Source of the DNA: Mytilus galloprovincialis
Lineage: Eukaryota; Mollusca; Bivalvia; Mytilida; Mytilidae
Direction of reading: 5' to 3'
Length of the DNA: 64,000 nucleotides
Assembly: GCF_965363235.1 (NCBI RefSeq)
Contig: NC_134846.1
Coordinates: 4,097,001 to 4,161,000 of the forward strand
Each line of letters begins with the position of its first letter. Position 1 is the first letter of the stretch. A program made the translations under genes and the position numbers. This document shows, piece by piece, positions 1-11,152 of the stretch. The notes under the pieces were generated by a model. That model saw only the letters and a program-made list of their open reading frames with translations. It had not been told where the DNA came from and searched no databases.

Positions 1-1589
1 ACCAAATAAAAATTTCTCTTCTTTATGTCTAAATATCTCATTGTTCTCTAATCTTTATTCCTTGGGCATTGTTTCTTTATTCGTTATAATTTTTGCCCTT
101 TATTCTTATTTTTTTACTTTTGGCCTCTATTCTAAAAACCTCACCAAGACCCACATATTATCTACAAGGATCAACAGAATGTAATGACAAAGTATTTATG
201 ATCTAATTGTGTATCTGAAGTCGTAAATAATATGAAAGATTACATACTAAAAAGGAAAGAACAGAGTTAAGATGATCCCATATGTTGTTTTCTTATAGAT
301 CGAACAAGAGGACTCGTCTGATATAATTTTGTATTTTTGTATTGTTATGTGTCAGGATTCTATGCTGGATATTTACGATTCGAATATTTAATATGTTTAA
401 AATTTGAAATACTCAAATGTGTAATAAAAGCTGTATGATCATATAAACTTGTATTTATTTTTTTTATCATTTATAGTAAATATTGTTTTGCTTTGAAGTG
501 TGTCCTATTATATATAATACATGTACAATCATGACTGTACTTGCAACATTTGAACGTTTTACAAAACTTGTAGCACGAAAGAAGCGTTTCACACATATAG
601 TTTACATGTATGCAATTAGTTTTAACCAATATTTTATTCGAATAAATGAAAACATGATAAAATAAAATTATAATACATGAAATAAATAGAATTTAGAAAC
701 AAGCTTTTATTAAAAGGATAAAATAATTGAATGAAGAATACCAATGGTCTATTATGAGTGCATTTCTCTTGTGTTAACGTTGTTTGTATAAGTTGACAAA
801 GAGACAACTGTCCACAAGAGACCACAATGACATGTTGTTGCACGGTCAGCCTTTTAATAAAGTTCTGAAAGGGGGTTATATTTTTCTATTTCTTTAATTT
901 CCAATCTATATTTTCTAAATAAGATTTAAACATTTTCTATTTTTCACTTTTCTCGTCTGTTTTTTCTCTATTCTGAATATTTTTCCCTTTATTCTGCAAT
1001 GTGTGCCCATTATTCTCTATTCTGTAAATCCCCCATTAAGACCCTCTTTATTTTCGTCAATTTCGATGCTTTTTTTATTGAAATCAGTATAAAGTTAATT
1101 AAAGAAAGATTAGTCTAACAACACAAGAAACAGCTGTTGTCTGCATTATCAAACATTTGCTGCATTTTTAGACGATGCAGGTTTTCTTTTAAATAATGAA
1201 AAATGATGCAGTTTGAAAGTGGTGTGATTGAAGACATTCTTGTAAATCTTGTACATTTTTTAGAAGAAACACCTGAGTACCATTCAAACAGTTGATTAAA
1301 TGTCGCAATAGTTACAATGTAATTGCCAAAATCATAATCAAATATTTTATAATGATCCTCTTTAAAACATTTTTCACGAGAAAGTTACCCTAGAGATTTA
1401 GCAAATATAATTATGTAAACTTTAAGGTTCTTTATCCATGATGTCCAACCAAAGTGTTTGTCGGATAATACATGTATGTAAAAAGGTGGATACATGTTAG
1501 AGTAGTTATTTTTCAATTTTAGTTATATAATATATAAGATATGTTTTGGCGTTTAGTATGACGTTCATTTTCACTGAGTTAGTCCACAG

Positions 1590-1725
1590 TTTTATTTAGG
1601 GGCCAGCTAAGGACCGCCTCCATGCCTGGGCGGGATTTTCTCGCTGCATTGAAGACCCATTGGTGGCCGTGAACTATTTGGTAGGTTTTTTGTCTGCTTG
1701 ACATATTCCCCTTTTTCATCCTCAA
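1590..1725 (+). repeat. Interspersed bivalve repeat, GGGGCCAGCT family
   Basis: The segment runs from GGGGCCAGCT through a conserved TCTCGCTGCATTGAAGACC block to a CTCAATT-type end. The same family recurs at 32545-32690 (plus), 37095-37195 (minus) and 51255-51385 (minus). A short minus-strand end is visible near 2775-2800. The copies differ by many substitutions, so the family is old and dispersed. I cannot assign a class; a tRNA- or DNA-transposon-derived short element is possible. Confidence 0.6.
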
Positions 1726-3808
1726 TTGTATAATGAATACGAGTTTAATATCCCCATTAAGTTGTCTGATGTCTTTTTGTTAACTTTTTAAATTATCTAA
1801 CAAAGAATCAAACTGAGAATGTTGCTACACTCCATCGTAATAATTATAAAGTGTAACGGTTCAATAGCTCAATTTTAATTAAAAAGAAGTTTCCAATATT
1901 TATCAGGGCGTCATCTGTAACATTATTTTAATAATTGTTTGTAATTTCTATGAAGGAACAGTCATTAAAACGCGCAACAAATGTTCTTTCACGTCATTTG
2001 GTCTCTGGTGGAGAGTTGTGTCTTTGACAATCATACAACATCTATTCACTTTTATATTAACATATGAAAATTGAAGGTTTTAAATGCGTGTACTAAAGGT
2101 TTTATTGATTATTATACTAAATGGAAGTTATGGTCAAATCTCGGGTTTATTGGATTTTCATTTACGTTTTAAATCGATCGAACGTGTCATTGTATGAAAT
2201 GATCGACATGGAAAAGGAATTCCGTAATTTCGAACAGTATGAAAAACTCAAAAACAATCAACAAGCCATAATAATTGTTACATGTACTATACTCGTGTCA
2301 TCAAAGAGAAACAGAAAGAAAATACGATTAGGGGATGTTTTTTGTCATTCATATCAGGCCAGAATAGTCATGTCAATTTTCTATGATATGAGCACTACTT
2401 TGTACAAGACAGACAAACTAGTCACTAAGATATGAACTTTAACGTCCTCTGGTCATCTGTTGTACTTTTCAAGTTAGATTGTCCACAGGAAAACATGTCA
2501 TCCTACCTGGACATACTATTCGGAATCCTAGCCGACATACTATTCGGATTCCTAGCCTACCAGTCTTGGCTGTTACTCCTATACAAGTAATAGCTTTTCT
2601 AAAAAGCTTGCCGTATTTTAGCTGATTATATTGAGATCAGTGGTTTGTGAGTAGATTATTTTTATTGGAATATTGCACTGCAAGCAATATAAAAACATAG
2701 CGCTTTTTTTCTACTAATTTGTCATTTTTGTTGTATTATTGGTGGACCCGTGTTATAATGGTAGGAGACTTTATAAAATTGAGAATGGAAATGGGGAATG
2801 ATTATAATGTATTCTGTGTCTATAATCAACGTGATAAAACTAGCATATAACCTACACGTACTATTTGACAAAATGGACAACAACAGAAGGCAGTGGTGAA
2901 TCCAGAGAGGGACGTAGAGGGCGTACGCCCCATCCCCCCGCCCCCCATTTGCTCGTTTTTTGTTGTTGTTTTTTTTGTTGTTTTTTTTAAGTGATTAATC
3001 ATACTAGACTATGTGAACTTTGCCATTTCCTGTGTACTCTATTATTTAATATTTATGCGACAATTCTTTACTTATATAGACATTTTTCGCTGGAATTTAC
3101 TGATTGTCAAAGTCATGTGATTCGCTATGGTGGAGTTGACCAGTGCTTCGAAAAACGTCGCTCAGTCATTTTGAAATTCAAATTACAGTAACACATTGCT
3201 TAAGCTGAGAATGACAATCATGACACCTTCAAAGCGACATAGGATTATGCAAGAGCGTATTGACTTCTATTTCACTATTCTACCAAACAGGAAGTAATAC
3301 TCTATAGACTATAACACTCTCATGAAAAAAGTTCCATGGCAATATTATTTACCTACGAACACATGTTTAACCCCAAACGCCATTGTCATGATTGATATGG
3401 ACTATATAAAATTGCTGTTTGGTGTGAACTGAGCTTTATAAATTGTGACTTGGATAGACAGTTGTCTTTGGTATTTACATGTATATGAGATCCTGTAATA
3501 TCTATCTACAAGATTGAGAACACATTTTTGGTAATAAATTTAAAACATATTTAATTCTGTAATATCTGATAATATGTATCAGTTATTTGTGATTTTTCAT
3601 TTGATGTGTACTCTCTGGTAATGTCAGTATCAGCATGATCAGTTGAATGGTTGTGATAAAAAAAATGGGGCAGTTTGCAATTGTCATGTGCAGGTACACC
3701 ACATGTGGATCTTCTTTCCCCTCTCATTTATAAAATTGTGCATAATATTTATCACAGAAACGCACCAGTATTTTGGTGAATGAAACACTTGTCATATTAA
3801 ATTAAAGT

Positions 3809-3921
3809 CAGAGGTGGAGTTTTGTTGTTTTTATAGGGAATCACTCAAGCATGACTGGAGTTGGCCCCTTTGTAGGCAGTCAGTGGGCTCCCGCTTATGA
3901 AAATTTCTGGACCCACCACTG
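3809..3921 (-). mobile_element. 113-bp MITE with 5-bp target duplication AAAGT
   Basis: The segment begins CAGAGGTGGA and ends CCACCACTG, which are imperfect inverted ends. It is flanked by AAAGT on both sides (3804-3808 and 3922-3926). Read on the minus strand it matches the family at 35391-35549 along most of its length, including a TCACGCTTCAGTGATTCCC-like block. CAG-starting ends with a 5-bp duplication fit the hAT5-type subgroup as I know it, but this is inferred from ends alone; there is no coding capacity. Confidence 0.8.
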
Positions 3922-5369
3922 AAAGTTTGAGTAAAGTTAGATAAGAATTTAATTATGTTGAAATTTGCACAGATAATGAATGAAAAATCTAGTAAATTAA
4001 AAAATAGGCACTATTATTAAAAGCTTTCCTAGCTTATTCACAATCACATATACAATGTAATATCCTCCATGCTATTCCGATCTGAGTTTTTATTCATACA
4101 TACATGTAGTCTGGTGCTGTTCCAAGTAGTCTTCTTTTTTCTGTTTCTTGAGAAGTATTTGTTTTACCTGTTCAGTCACTGTAAAGTGTTACAATTTATA
4201 TTTAAACGCAACACATAAATAGTGACCAAAAAGGTACGGCTATCACATGAGAGAAGCTAGAAAAAAGTAAAATGTAAACATTTTAAACATTTTTGTGGGA
4301 CCATGAAAATGTGGTATAAAGATAGATATGCATAGATAGACCATAGAACAAATAGGCAAACAAATTCAAAGGAGATGTACATGTAAGATGAATTATGAAA
4401 AAAAAGAGGCATGGACAATAAATATAGCCTTTGTTAGAGGTGACCCAGGTCGCCTATCTCTAAATCATCTATATTAAAGGTAACCACATATTTCTGGGCC
4501 GGGTTGAAAAATAAATGAAAATGACTTTGAAAAAAAGCTAATAGAAATACACCAAATTTGGGAGACATCTATTAAAATGTTTGAAATAATAAGAAAGTTG
4601 AGAAGAACTAAGCTTTTTCAGATAATATACACACTATTGCAGTCAGCCTATAAAAGACTCTTTGCCTCCTGAAATGTTTGCTTATACACTGTGCTTTCCT
4701 ATAATGATTTAAAATCAGTGTGATAGTTTTCATGAAGAACACTGAGGTATTATGTCAAGATAAATGTTGTGTTACATGTATCTACCCAAATATAAAGTAA
4801 AATATAAAAATTCTTGACTTCTAAAACCAGTGATTGATCTCCTGATTTATATCTCATCACTCTATGCAGATGCTGTGCGAAAAAAACCAATTGACTTACC
4901 AGTATGCTTCTTTTCATTGAGTTGATTTATTATTAATTATTTTGCTTTGAATACACCTTATTGCTACAATATGTATATGTCCGCCATTACAAACTGTACA
5001 TGTACATCACAAATATTTCATGTAAAATTTTGATGTTTTAATACAAAATATAAGATGCCACAATGTAAAAGTAATTGTTGTATGACGTTAATGGTTAAAG
5101 AGGGACAGATTCTCAAGTCAGCTGGGACAATAAGGGGGAGGTGGGCGACTTCTCCACTCATGCTTCAGTGCTTCCCTACATAATCAACCAAATAGTAATG
5201 TTCATCAAGAAAAAATATACTAAGTGTAAGACCTGATGGTGTGAATAAATTGAAATCAGACATATCAAATAGAGTTTTCAGTGCTTTTGATATATCAATG
5301 GACAATCTGATGAGTTAAGCCTTTTTTGACTGATTTTTATAGTTCGTTCTTATGTTGTACTGTTATACA

Positions 5370-5735
5370 TGTACCACTGTCCAACTGGTTAGGGCGAGGA
5401 TCGGAATCCCGCTACAATGTTTTACCCCGCCACATTATTTATGTATGTGTCAGTCCCAAGTCAGGAGCCTGTAATTCAGTGGTTGTCGTTTGTTTATGTG
5501 TTACATATTTGTTTTTCGTTCATTTTTTTATATAAATAAGGCCGTTGGTTTTCTGGTTTGAATTGTTTTACATGTCATATCAGGGCCTTTTATAGCTGAC
5601 TATGTTACATGTATAGGCTTTGATCATTGTTGAAGGCCGTACGGTGACCTATAGTTGTTTTAAAATGTCTGCGTCATTTTGGTCACTTGTAGACAGTTGT
5701 CTCATTGGCAATCATACTACATCTTCTTTTTTATA
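5370..5735 (+). repeat. Interspersed repeat family B, longest copy
   Basis: This is the most complete copy of the commonest dispersed repeat here. It has a CCCGCCACAT block, then AGTCAGGAGCCTGTAATTCAG, then AAGGCCGTTGG, AAGGCCGTACGGTGACC and finally GTTGTCTCATTGGCAATCAT followed by a T-rich end. Truncated or diverged copies lie at 15187-15490, 18285-18512, 24330-24572, 31405-31512, 34830-34972 and 55690-55815. Fragments occur near 1985-2040, 30150-30190 and 41395-41440, with minus-strand pieces near 12530-12580 and 52670-52770. The class is not determinable by eye. Confidence 0.7.
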
Positions 5736-5787
5736 ATGACTGCTGATCACCACTGTGTCCATACTGGGACTATTATGGTCCAACAAC

Positions 5788-5881
5788 CAGTGGCGGATCC
5801 AGAAATTTTCATAAGTTCAGGCCCACCAAATTTCCCAGAAAAGGATGGCATGCCCCTGGCCCCTTCTAAATCAGACTCCTG
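5788..5881 (+). mobile_element. 94-bp MITE with 5-bp target duplication ACAAC
   Basis: It starts CAGTGGCGGATCC and ends AGACTCCTG. ACAAC flanks it on both sides (5783-5787 and 5882-5886). It belongs to the same CAGTGGCGGATC family as 35391-35549 and 3809-3921 but is shortened internally. It encodes nothing. Confidence 0.8.
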
Positions 5882-6510
5882 ACAACTCCAAAGAATAAAA
5901 CATCATGTACGAGATCATCAAACTGTCTACCCCACATGCAAACATCTTTTTCGGAGTTCACTGTGTTGCAAGTTTTTTTGGTTCGAAGGATCGTATAAAT
6001 GATTGCCTTGGGCTGTTGGGGGTCATTGTCAAATATAAAGCTAAATTATATAATTTGCAACAGCTGACACTATAGTATCCTATAATGCACTGAAACCCTT
6101 GCCAATAACAATACCGTGATGATTGGTGTAGGCTTCTTTGCACATAAGAAACCATATTGCTCACCTTGTAATTTTTGTATCCTTCTAATCAGTAGCGTCG
6201 GGTTTGTTTATTTACACCAGAAATCAATGAAGCGATGAAAGTGCTGGAAACGAAATTACATCTTCGGTAAATTCCGTGATTTTAATATTTTCTAATCAAT
6301 ATGTCCAAGCAATGAAAAATAAATGGTTATTATTTTTATACATAGAGCATACGTTTTGTGTATTCTAAGCTGACGAAGAAATCTAACACAAAAGTATCTC
6401 AATCATTTAACCGTTTTAATACGCAGTTTAAAGTGTGAATTATACACATTACTGTCCTATTTTTAGAGAATAGCAATAATACATAAATGTACAGTTTCTT
6501 ACCAAAATAG

Positions 6511-6747
6511 TGTGGTGCCGCTTATGTATACATAGAAGAACCAGTCCATATCTTACAGTATGCCAAGCAATACCTCTGGACGACTGACGTCACGAGGATT
6601 CTCTTCTACTTCCGTTTACTGTATTAACCACATGTATTATTATATTGCTGTCTACTGATTCATCAGATATACAGAGATTTACAGATATTAAAGGTATTCT
6701 GTTTATTACACATACACTTTACTTATTTGTACCATATCGGCACAACA
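6511..6747 (+). repeat. 5' LTR of the gypsy-type retrotransposon
   Basis: This 237-bp repeat begins TGTGGTGCCG and ends GGCACAACA. It is identical by eye to 47547-47783. The direct repeat ATAG lies just outside both LTRs (6507-6510 and 47784-47787; AATAG is possible if the LTR is taken one base shorter). An ATTAAA at 6687-6692 may be the poly(A) signal. The internal sequence starts TTGGCGTCGTCGAC just after the LTR, where the primer-binding site should be; I could not assign the priming tRNA. Confidence 0.92.
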
Positions 6748-7433
6748 TTGGCGTCGTCGACAAAGAAAGAATAATTTTTAGCAAGTGAGGCGGACTCCAC
6801 GAGGGCGCCTTTGCAGATTTGAAAACTTTCCATACTTCATTTTTTTGTAAATTCATTACGTGCGCCTTACCCTAAATTTACATCAGATTGATTGTAGATT
6901 AATTGCATCAAATTTTTACAGTTTAGCACGTATGATATCTTTATATTTGATATTTTTCATCAGATAAGGTTAGGAACTTCCGGTTATCGCCATTAGGTCC
7001 TTCTTCACGGAAGTCATTTGTCTGCAAAACTCCATTGCGCAGACGCAAACCGGAAACAGTCTTCATTTCAGTAGATTGGTTTCGTATAATATTTTATACT
7101 GAACTTGGACTAATATTTTATATTAAAGAAGGTATATACACTCATAAATATTTATGAGCAACATATTATACACCGTATAATAAAGTACAGTGTGTCAGCT
7201 GAGTCTCTGTTCCAGTTCTGCCCTATTTTGTTGCCTGCATTTTTGAAATTGTAAAAGTAGTAGCTTTTATAAAAAAGCTGCATTGTTTATGTCTTGAGTC
7301 ACACATAAAAGTTGTGATTTTGAGATTTATTTGCCTTGAGTAATTACTCAGTGCATATTGTCATATTGTTTTGAGTTGCATAATATTGTAATTTGAAATA
7401 TTTAAGAATATTGTAATTTGAAATAAAGACAAC
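6748..7433 (+). other. Retrotransposon leader (untranslated)
   Basis: This is the internal sequence between the 5' LTR and the gag ATG, with no open frame of note. It should carry the primer-binding site (starting TTGGCGTCG) and packaging signals. An AAGAAGGTATATAC stretch at about 7125-7138 could act as a splice donor for a subgenomic RNA, but that is a guess. Confidence 0.6.
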
Positions 7434-9758
7434 ATGGCAGGAATTGGGGATGAGAATGAACTGAAGGAAAACATTGAAACAGAGGAGTTGATACAAGATG
7501 ACATATTCACAAAAGAAAATATAGCTGATACTACTTTGACAGAACCAGCTGAAAATACCAAAATGTCATTGGAACAGCTATACCAAGAGTTTCAGGCGGA
7601 TAGAAAAGCAAATGCAATAAGAGCTGTTGAGACTGAAAGCAGGGTGAAACAAAGTGAGGATCGCATTGAACAGATTTTCCATGGTTTGTTAAATATTCAA
7701 GCTGAACAAAAAGAAGCAACAAAAATCAGTACAGAAAACATAGTGGCAATATCCCAACAAGTGCAACGGTCAGAACAGAGAATTGACAAGAAGATTGATG
7801 CTAACGGTAAACGTTTAGAAGAGTTAACATCGGATAAGTTTAATGCCTTGGGAAGGCGGCTAGACAAAATGGCTGCTGCTAATGATGAGGCAAGTACCGT
7901 GCAATTCAAGAGTGCATTTGAACACCCAGGTTCATTTCAGCAGATGGCATCAAGTGTTAGCGATTTGATTAACAAGAGAAATAAGGAAGTCAAGCTCCCT
8001 TCTATGGATACTCCTGTTCAACAGAAATCTGAAGCTAGTCCATATATTGCCAGTACTCCATTACTGCAAAATAAGCCTCCAGCATTTAGTCTCTCGCCAA
8101 TTATGTCAATTGATGAGACTACACAGCCTGAATCTAAGGCAGGTACAACTCCAGTATCGAGTGACAAAGGTAATGTGTTAGGGCCCCCGGCTCTGCACAA
8201 TACATTGTTGTTTCAACAGATTCAGGGCAAAGGCATGCCAGAAAGTGTTGGTAGTGACCAGGAGATCTATCATATGCAAGGTTCGTTGCCACTACTGAGT
8301 GACAAGGGAAGCGTGCCAGGGCCCTCGGCTCTGCACGGGACAAACTCAGGTATGGTAACACAGCATCCATTCAAAGGCATAGAGGGGGTATCCACTGAAT
8401 ACAAACCCCAACATAACACAACTCCATCAACGGCTACTTTTGCACCGTCCTATGTTGGTACACCATATGTATCTCAGGGTATCAATGTTAGTACACCTTT
8501 ACACGTTGCACCAGCTACAAGTAGCGAATCATATGCAGCGTCCTTAGTACAGAGTAGACCAGCTCTGTACCCTCATATAGGATCAATGATACAACAGCCT
8601 CCGCCTGCGTTTATGACCCCTGTGATGACAACAGTAGCATCCACAGGCCCGTCACCAATGCAAATTGACACTAGCAGGTCTTCAAGATCACGCACTAAAA
8701 AGAAAAAGGAACGAAGCCACAGCTCTTCGTCAGACTCCTCTCTTGATAGGGAGTGCTCTAGGTGGCAGGAAAACTCTGGGGCGAGAGACAGGAGTAGAAG
8801 TCCTCAGCTTCCTAAAATGCAAGTTTTCACAGGAAGAGGTTTTCTTACGTGGGAAGCCTTTATCTATCAGTTTGAAAGAACAGCAGGAAGGAGACAATGG
8901 GAAAATAGGAAGAAAGTTTGCCGACTATTGGACTGTCTAGCTGATGTGGCTTTAGAATATGCAAGAAAGGTCAACATCGATGATGACTATAAGACTTTAA
9001 GGAAAGCACTGAAACAGCGTTTCAGCAAAAAGGACGAACCTGTATCAGCAAGACGCCAGTTGCAGTATGTGAGGCAGCAAGACAGTGAAACACTGGAGGA
9101 GTTTGCTGAACGGGTCCATTTTGTTGCAATGGATGGGTATGATAAATGTGACAATTCTGTCATTGATCAAATTGGCACAGAGGCATTCCTCAGAGGTTGC
9201 AAGGACAAAGAGGCTGCCCGTCACGTGATTGAAAGGAACCCAGAGTCCATCAATAAGGCGTTGAAAATCATGAAAACGTCCATAGCGAATCAGAAGGCTA
9301 TTTATGGATCTAGAAGTCCAAATTTCGCTCACAGACAGGTCTCATTTGCTGATAGCGCTGGTAAATCACAGGACACAGAAAGTGCTAGTACTGTTAATAG
9401 TCCATTGGAAAAGGAAGTAAGGAACTTGACTCAACTTGTGACCAAATTGACAGAGGTGATGCTTTCTTCTGATCAACATACACGTGGTAGGTCTCCCGAA
9501 AGATATACACCACCTAAGTACAATGCATATCGATCACCTACACCACCTCCTAATCAAAGTTCATATAGTCCTCAACAAAGGTCATATAGTCCCCAACAGA
9601 GGTCATTTAGTCCTCAACGTCAACGTTCGCCATCACCACGACCAAATTCTAGAAATCAAGGCTACTTTAAACAACGGTCCCCTTCACCTGGCGACAGAGC
9701 TTATCCAAACTCTACTCCAACAACTGAGTCTTTAAATGCCAACGGGTCGAGCCGGTAG
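7434..9758 (+). CDS. gag: Gag polyprotein of the gypsy-type element
   Basis: This 774-residue protein should form the retrotransposon capsid particle in the cytoplasm. The N-terminal 150 residues are charged and helical, probably a coiled coil. Residues of about 170-420 are Ser/Thr/Pro-rich and of low complexity, with a repeated SDKG(N/S)V..PPALH-like unit. Residues of about 425-450 are Arg/Ser-rich. The capsid-like retrotransposon gag domain lies at about 460-625, recognisable from FxGRGFLTWEAFIYQFER and the helical RQLQYVRQQDSETLEEFAERV region. The C-terminus holds repeated YSPQQRS units and SPSP motifs. No CCHC zinc knuckle is visible, which is unusual; the basic tail may bind RNA instead. 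The start is the first ATG after the leader. Pol follows in the -1 frame. Confidence 0.88.
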   Translation: MAGIGDENELKENIETEELIQDDIFTKENIADTTLTEPAENTKMSLEQLYQEFQADRKANAIRAVETESRVKQSEDRIEQIFHGLLNIQAEQKEATKISTENIVAISQQVQRSEQRIDKKIDANGKRLEELTSDKFNALGRRLDKMAAANDEASTVQFKSAFEHPGSFQQMASSVSDLINKRNKEVKLPSMDTPVQQKSEASPYIASTPLLQNKPPAFSLSPIMSIDETTQPESKAGTTPVSSDKGNVLGPPALHNTLLFQQIQGKGMPESVGSDQEIYHMQGSLPLLSDKGSVPGPSALHGTNSGMVTQHPFKGIEGVSTEYKPQHNTTPSTATFAPSYVGTPYVSQGINVSTPLHVAPATSSESYAASLVQSRPALYPHIGSMIQQPPPAFMTPVMTTVASTGPSPMQIDTSRSSRSRTKKKKERSHSSSSDSSLDRECSRWQENSGARDRSRSPQLPKMQVFTGRGFLTWEAFIYQFERTAGRRQWENRKKVCRLLDCLADVALEYARKVNIDDDYKTLRKALKQRFSKKDEPVSARRQLQYVRQQDSETLEEFAERVHFVAMDGYDKCDNSVIDQIGTEAFLRGCKDKEAARHVIERNPESINKALKIMKTSIANQKAIYGSRSPNFAHRQVSFADSAGKSQDTESASTVNSPLEKEVRNLTQLVTKLTEVMLSSDQHTRGRSPERYTPPKYNAYRSPTPPPNQSSYSPQQRSYSPQQRSFSPQRQRSPSPRPNSRNQGYFKQRSPSPGDRAYPNSTPTTESLNANGSSR

Positions 9759-10902
9759 GCCAACACTCGACTCTAAAATCACATGGCCAAGGGAAAATAC
9801 CACCCGACAAATCAGAACCGAGGCCCACGGCTTCGTCTGATATTGTTATAAGACGTACAATTGGGAAAAATTTGGCCGTACGGGGAACAGTATTTCAACA
9901 AAATGCAAGTATGATTGTTGATACAGCAGCTATGATTACACTCGTCAACGAGAAATTAATACCGGAGAATATAGAATGTTCCGAAACAGTGACGCTACGT
10001 GGTTTGGGCGAGCAACTGGTCATTGGCAAGATTATTAGGAACACACTCCTGAATATAGATGGATTAGAAATAAGGTGGGACGTGTGTAGGGCACCACTTA
10101 CAGATGATGTCATTCTAGGTCTAGATATTCTGGATACGCTTGGTGCAGTCATCAACCTCAGCACTCCATCACTTACAGTTAACAACAGAGTTATACCTGC
10201 CTCATTCGTTACTGGATCTGATGATAGTGCTTCTCAACAAGTCTGCATTAAACGTACAAGTACAGTCCCGCCAAATTCAACGATGATCTTCAGCATAGAT
10301 ACACACAGAGGATCCGAACAAGAGTTTATTTTGGAACCATGCTCTCTTGCCAGTGGAGTTTTAGTTTCGCATGTTGTCGGAAAAGGCAAATCTTGCCCTG
10401 TAACTATTTTAAATGATGGGAATCGTTACATACGTATTAAAAAGGGTACACCGATAGGTCATTTAGAAGAGATTGACAGTATGATGGAGGAGACTTCGGA
10501 AGAAAGTGAAAATCGAACTCCAGATGTCCGTCGTGGCATCGTAGAAACACAAACCCAGGTGCCTACGGCACCAGGTTTAAGCCAAGAAGAATTGTCTGCG
10601 TTGCCATCCCATTTAACAGACCTGTATGAACGTTCTATAAAGCATGTAATTAGTCAAGATGATAAGTTAAAACTCAAGAAGTTATTAATCGAATACCAGG
10701 ATGTCTTTGCACAGCACGACCTAGATCTCGGATGCCTTACAGCTGTCCGGCATAAAATAGATACCAAAGACCACGCTCCAGTTAAACACCGGATGCGAAG
10801 AACACCTCTTGGATTCCAAGATCTCGAACAGCAGCACCTTGACAAGATGTTACAAGCAGGTGTCATTGAGCCATCATCTTCTGAATGGGCCTCAGCTCCA
10901 GT
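9728..10902 (+). CDS. pol: Pol, 5' fragment: protease and start of reverse transcriptase
   Basis: The frame is open from 9728, right after an in-frame stop at 9725-9727. It overlaps the end of gag by about 31 nt in the -1 frame. The overlap contains the heptamer T TTA AAT (9731-9737, spaced in the gag frame), a classic -1 slippery sequence, so pol is probably made by frameshifting. The retropepsin region follows: IVDTAAMITLV with a D-T-A active site, and later VILGLDILDTLGAVI. After a linker, the N-terminal part of RT is recognisable from HKIDTKDHAPVKHRMRR and the EPSSSEWASAPV segment. The reading frame is cut at 10902 by the CACTA insertion, just before the first strongly conserved RT block. 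Confidence 0.88.
9731..9737 (+). promoter_or_regulatory. Putative -1 ribosomal frameshift heptamer
   Basis: TTTAAAT is positioned as T TTA AAT in the gag frame, 21 nt before the gag stop at 9756-9758. A -1 shift here continues directly in the pol frame, which is open from 9728 to the insertion. The X XXY YYZ pattern is met exactly. I did not model a downstream stem or pseudoknot. Confidence 0.7.
10900..10902. repeat. Left target-site duplication AGT of the CACTA element
   Basis: AGT at 10900-10902 is repeated at 42124-42126, directly outside the CACTA terminal inverted repeats. A 3-bp duplication is the rule for En/Spm (CACTA) elements. Confidence 0.85.
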
Positions 10903-11152
10903 CACTAGTAGCACGATTTCAGTCTGAAACGGTCATTTTGGTCTGATCGCATCTTGATTGACTGGATTTACCGCTAGAGAAATTCGTCAAGATATTTAAG
11001 GTCGTTCAGTCGTCGTTCAGATCGATAGCCTCATCAGGTAAATCAGTTCGTTAAGGCATGTCAAGACGGAAAAGACTGAATCGTCTAGCGGGCTGTTAAG
11101 ATCCGTTACGACTGTGTCAGACCAAAACAGACTACGGATAGAAAATTACGTT
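10903..11152 (+). repeat. Left terminal inverted repeat of the CACTA element
   Basis: It pairs with 41874-42123. The outer 188 bp differ at only one position; the inner 60 bp differ at about nine. It and the adjoining DNA carry repeated copies of a YGTYAAGR motif (10985, 11049, 11059, 11094, 11149, 11170), consistent with the subterminal repeats that the accessory protein binds in plant En/Spm. That function is inferred from the family. Confidence 0.9.

Larger units (their letters stand above)
1..6506. other. Left flanking DNA without a recognised gene
   Basis: AT-rich, non-coding by eye. The longest open stretch (2121-2435, 104 codons) has no recognisable domain and is probably chance. Contents I can name are two MITEs with 5-bp target duplications (3809-3921 and 5788-5881), an interspersed repeat at about 1590-1725, another at about 5370-5735, and a CAGTGG-type MITE end near 2894. 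The rest shows only low-complexity A/T runs. Confidence 0.5.

Noticed and set aside
2121..2435. 104-codon plus-strand frame in the left flank
   Set aside because: There is no domain, no splice sites of note and base composition like the surroundings; chance is the simplest explanation.
10903..10908. ACTAGT as a 6-bp target duplication
   Set aside because: ACTAGT appears at both junctions, but it is palindromic and belongs to the inverted repeat. Counting outward, CACTAGTAGC is the terminus, AGT is the duplication, and only this choice keeps the pol frame continuous across the insertion.
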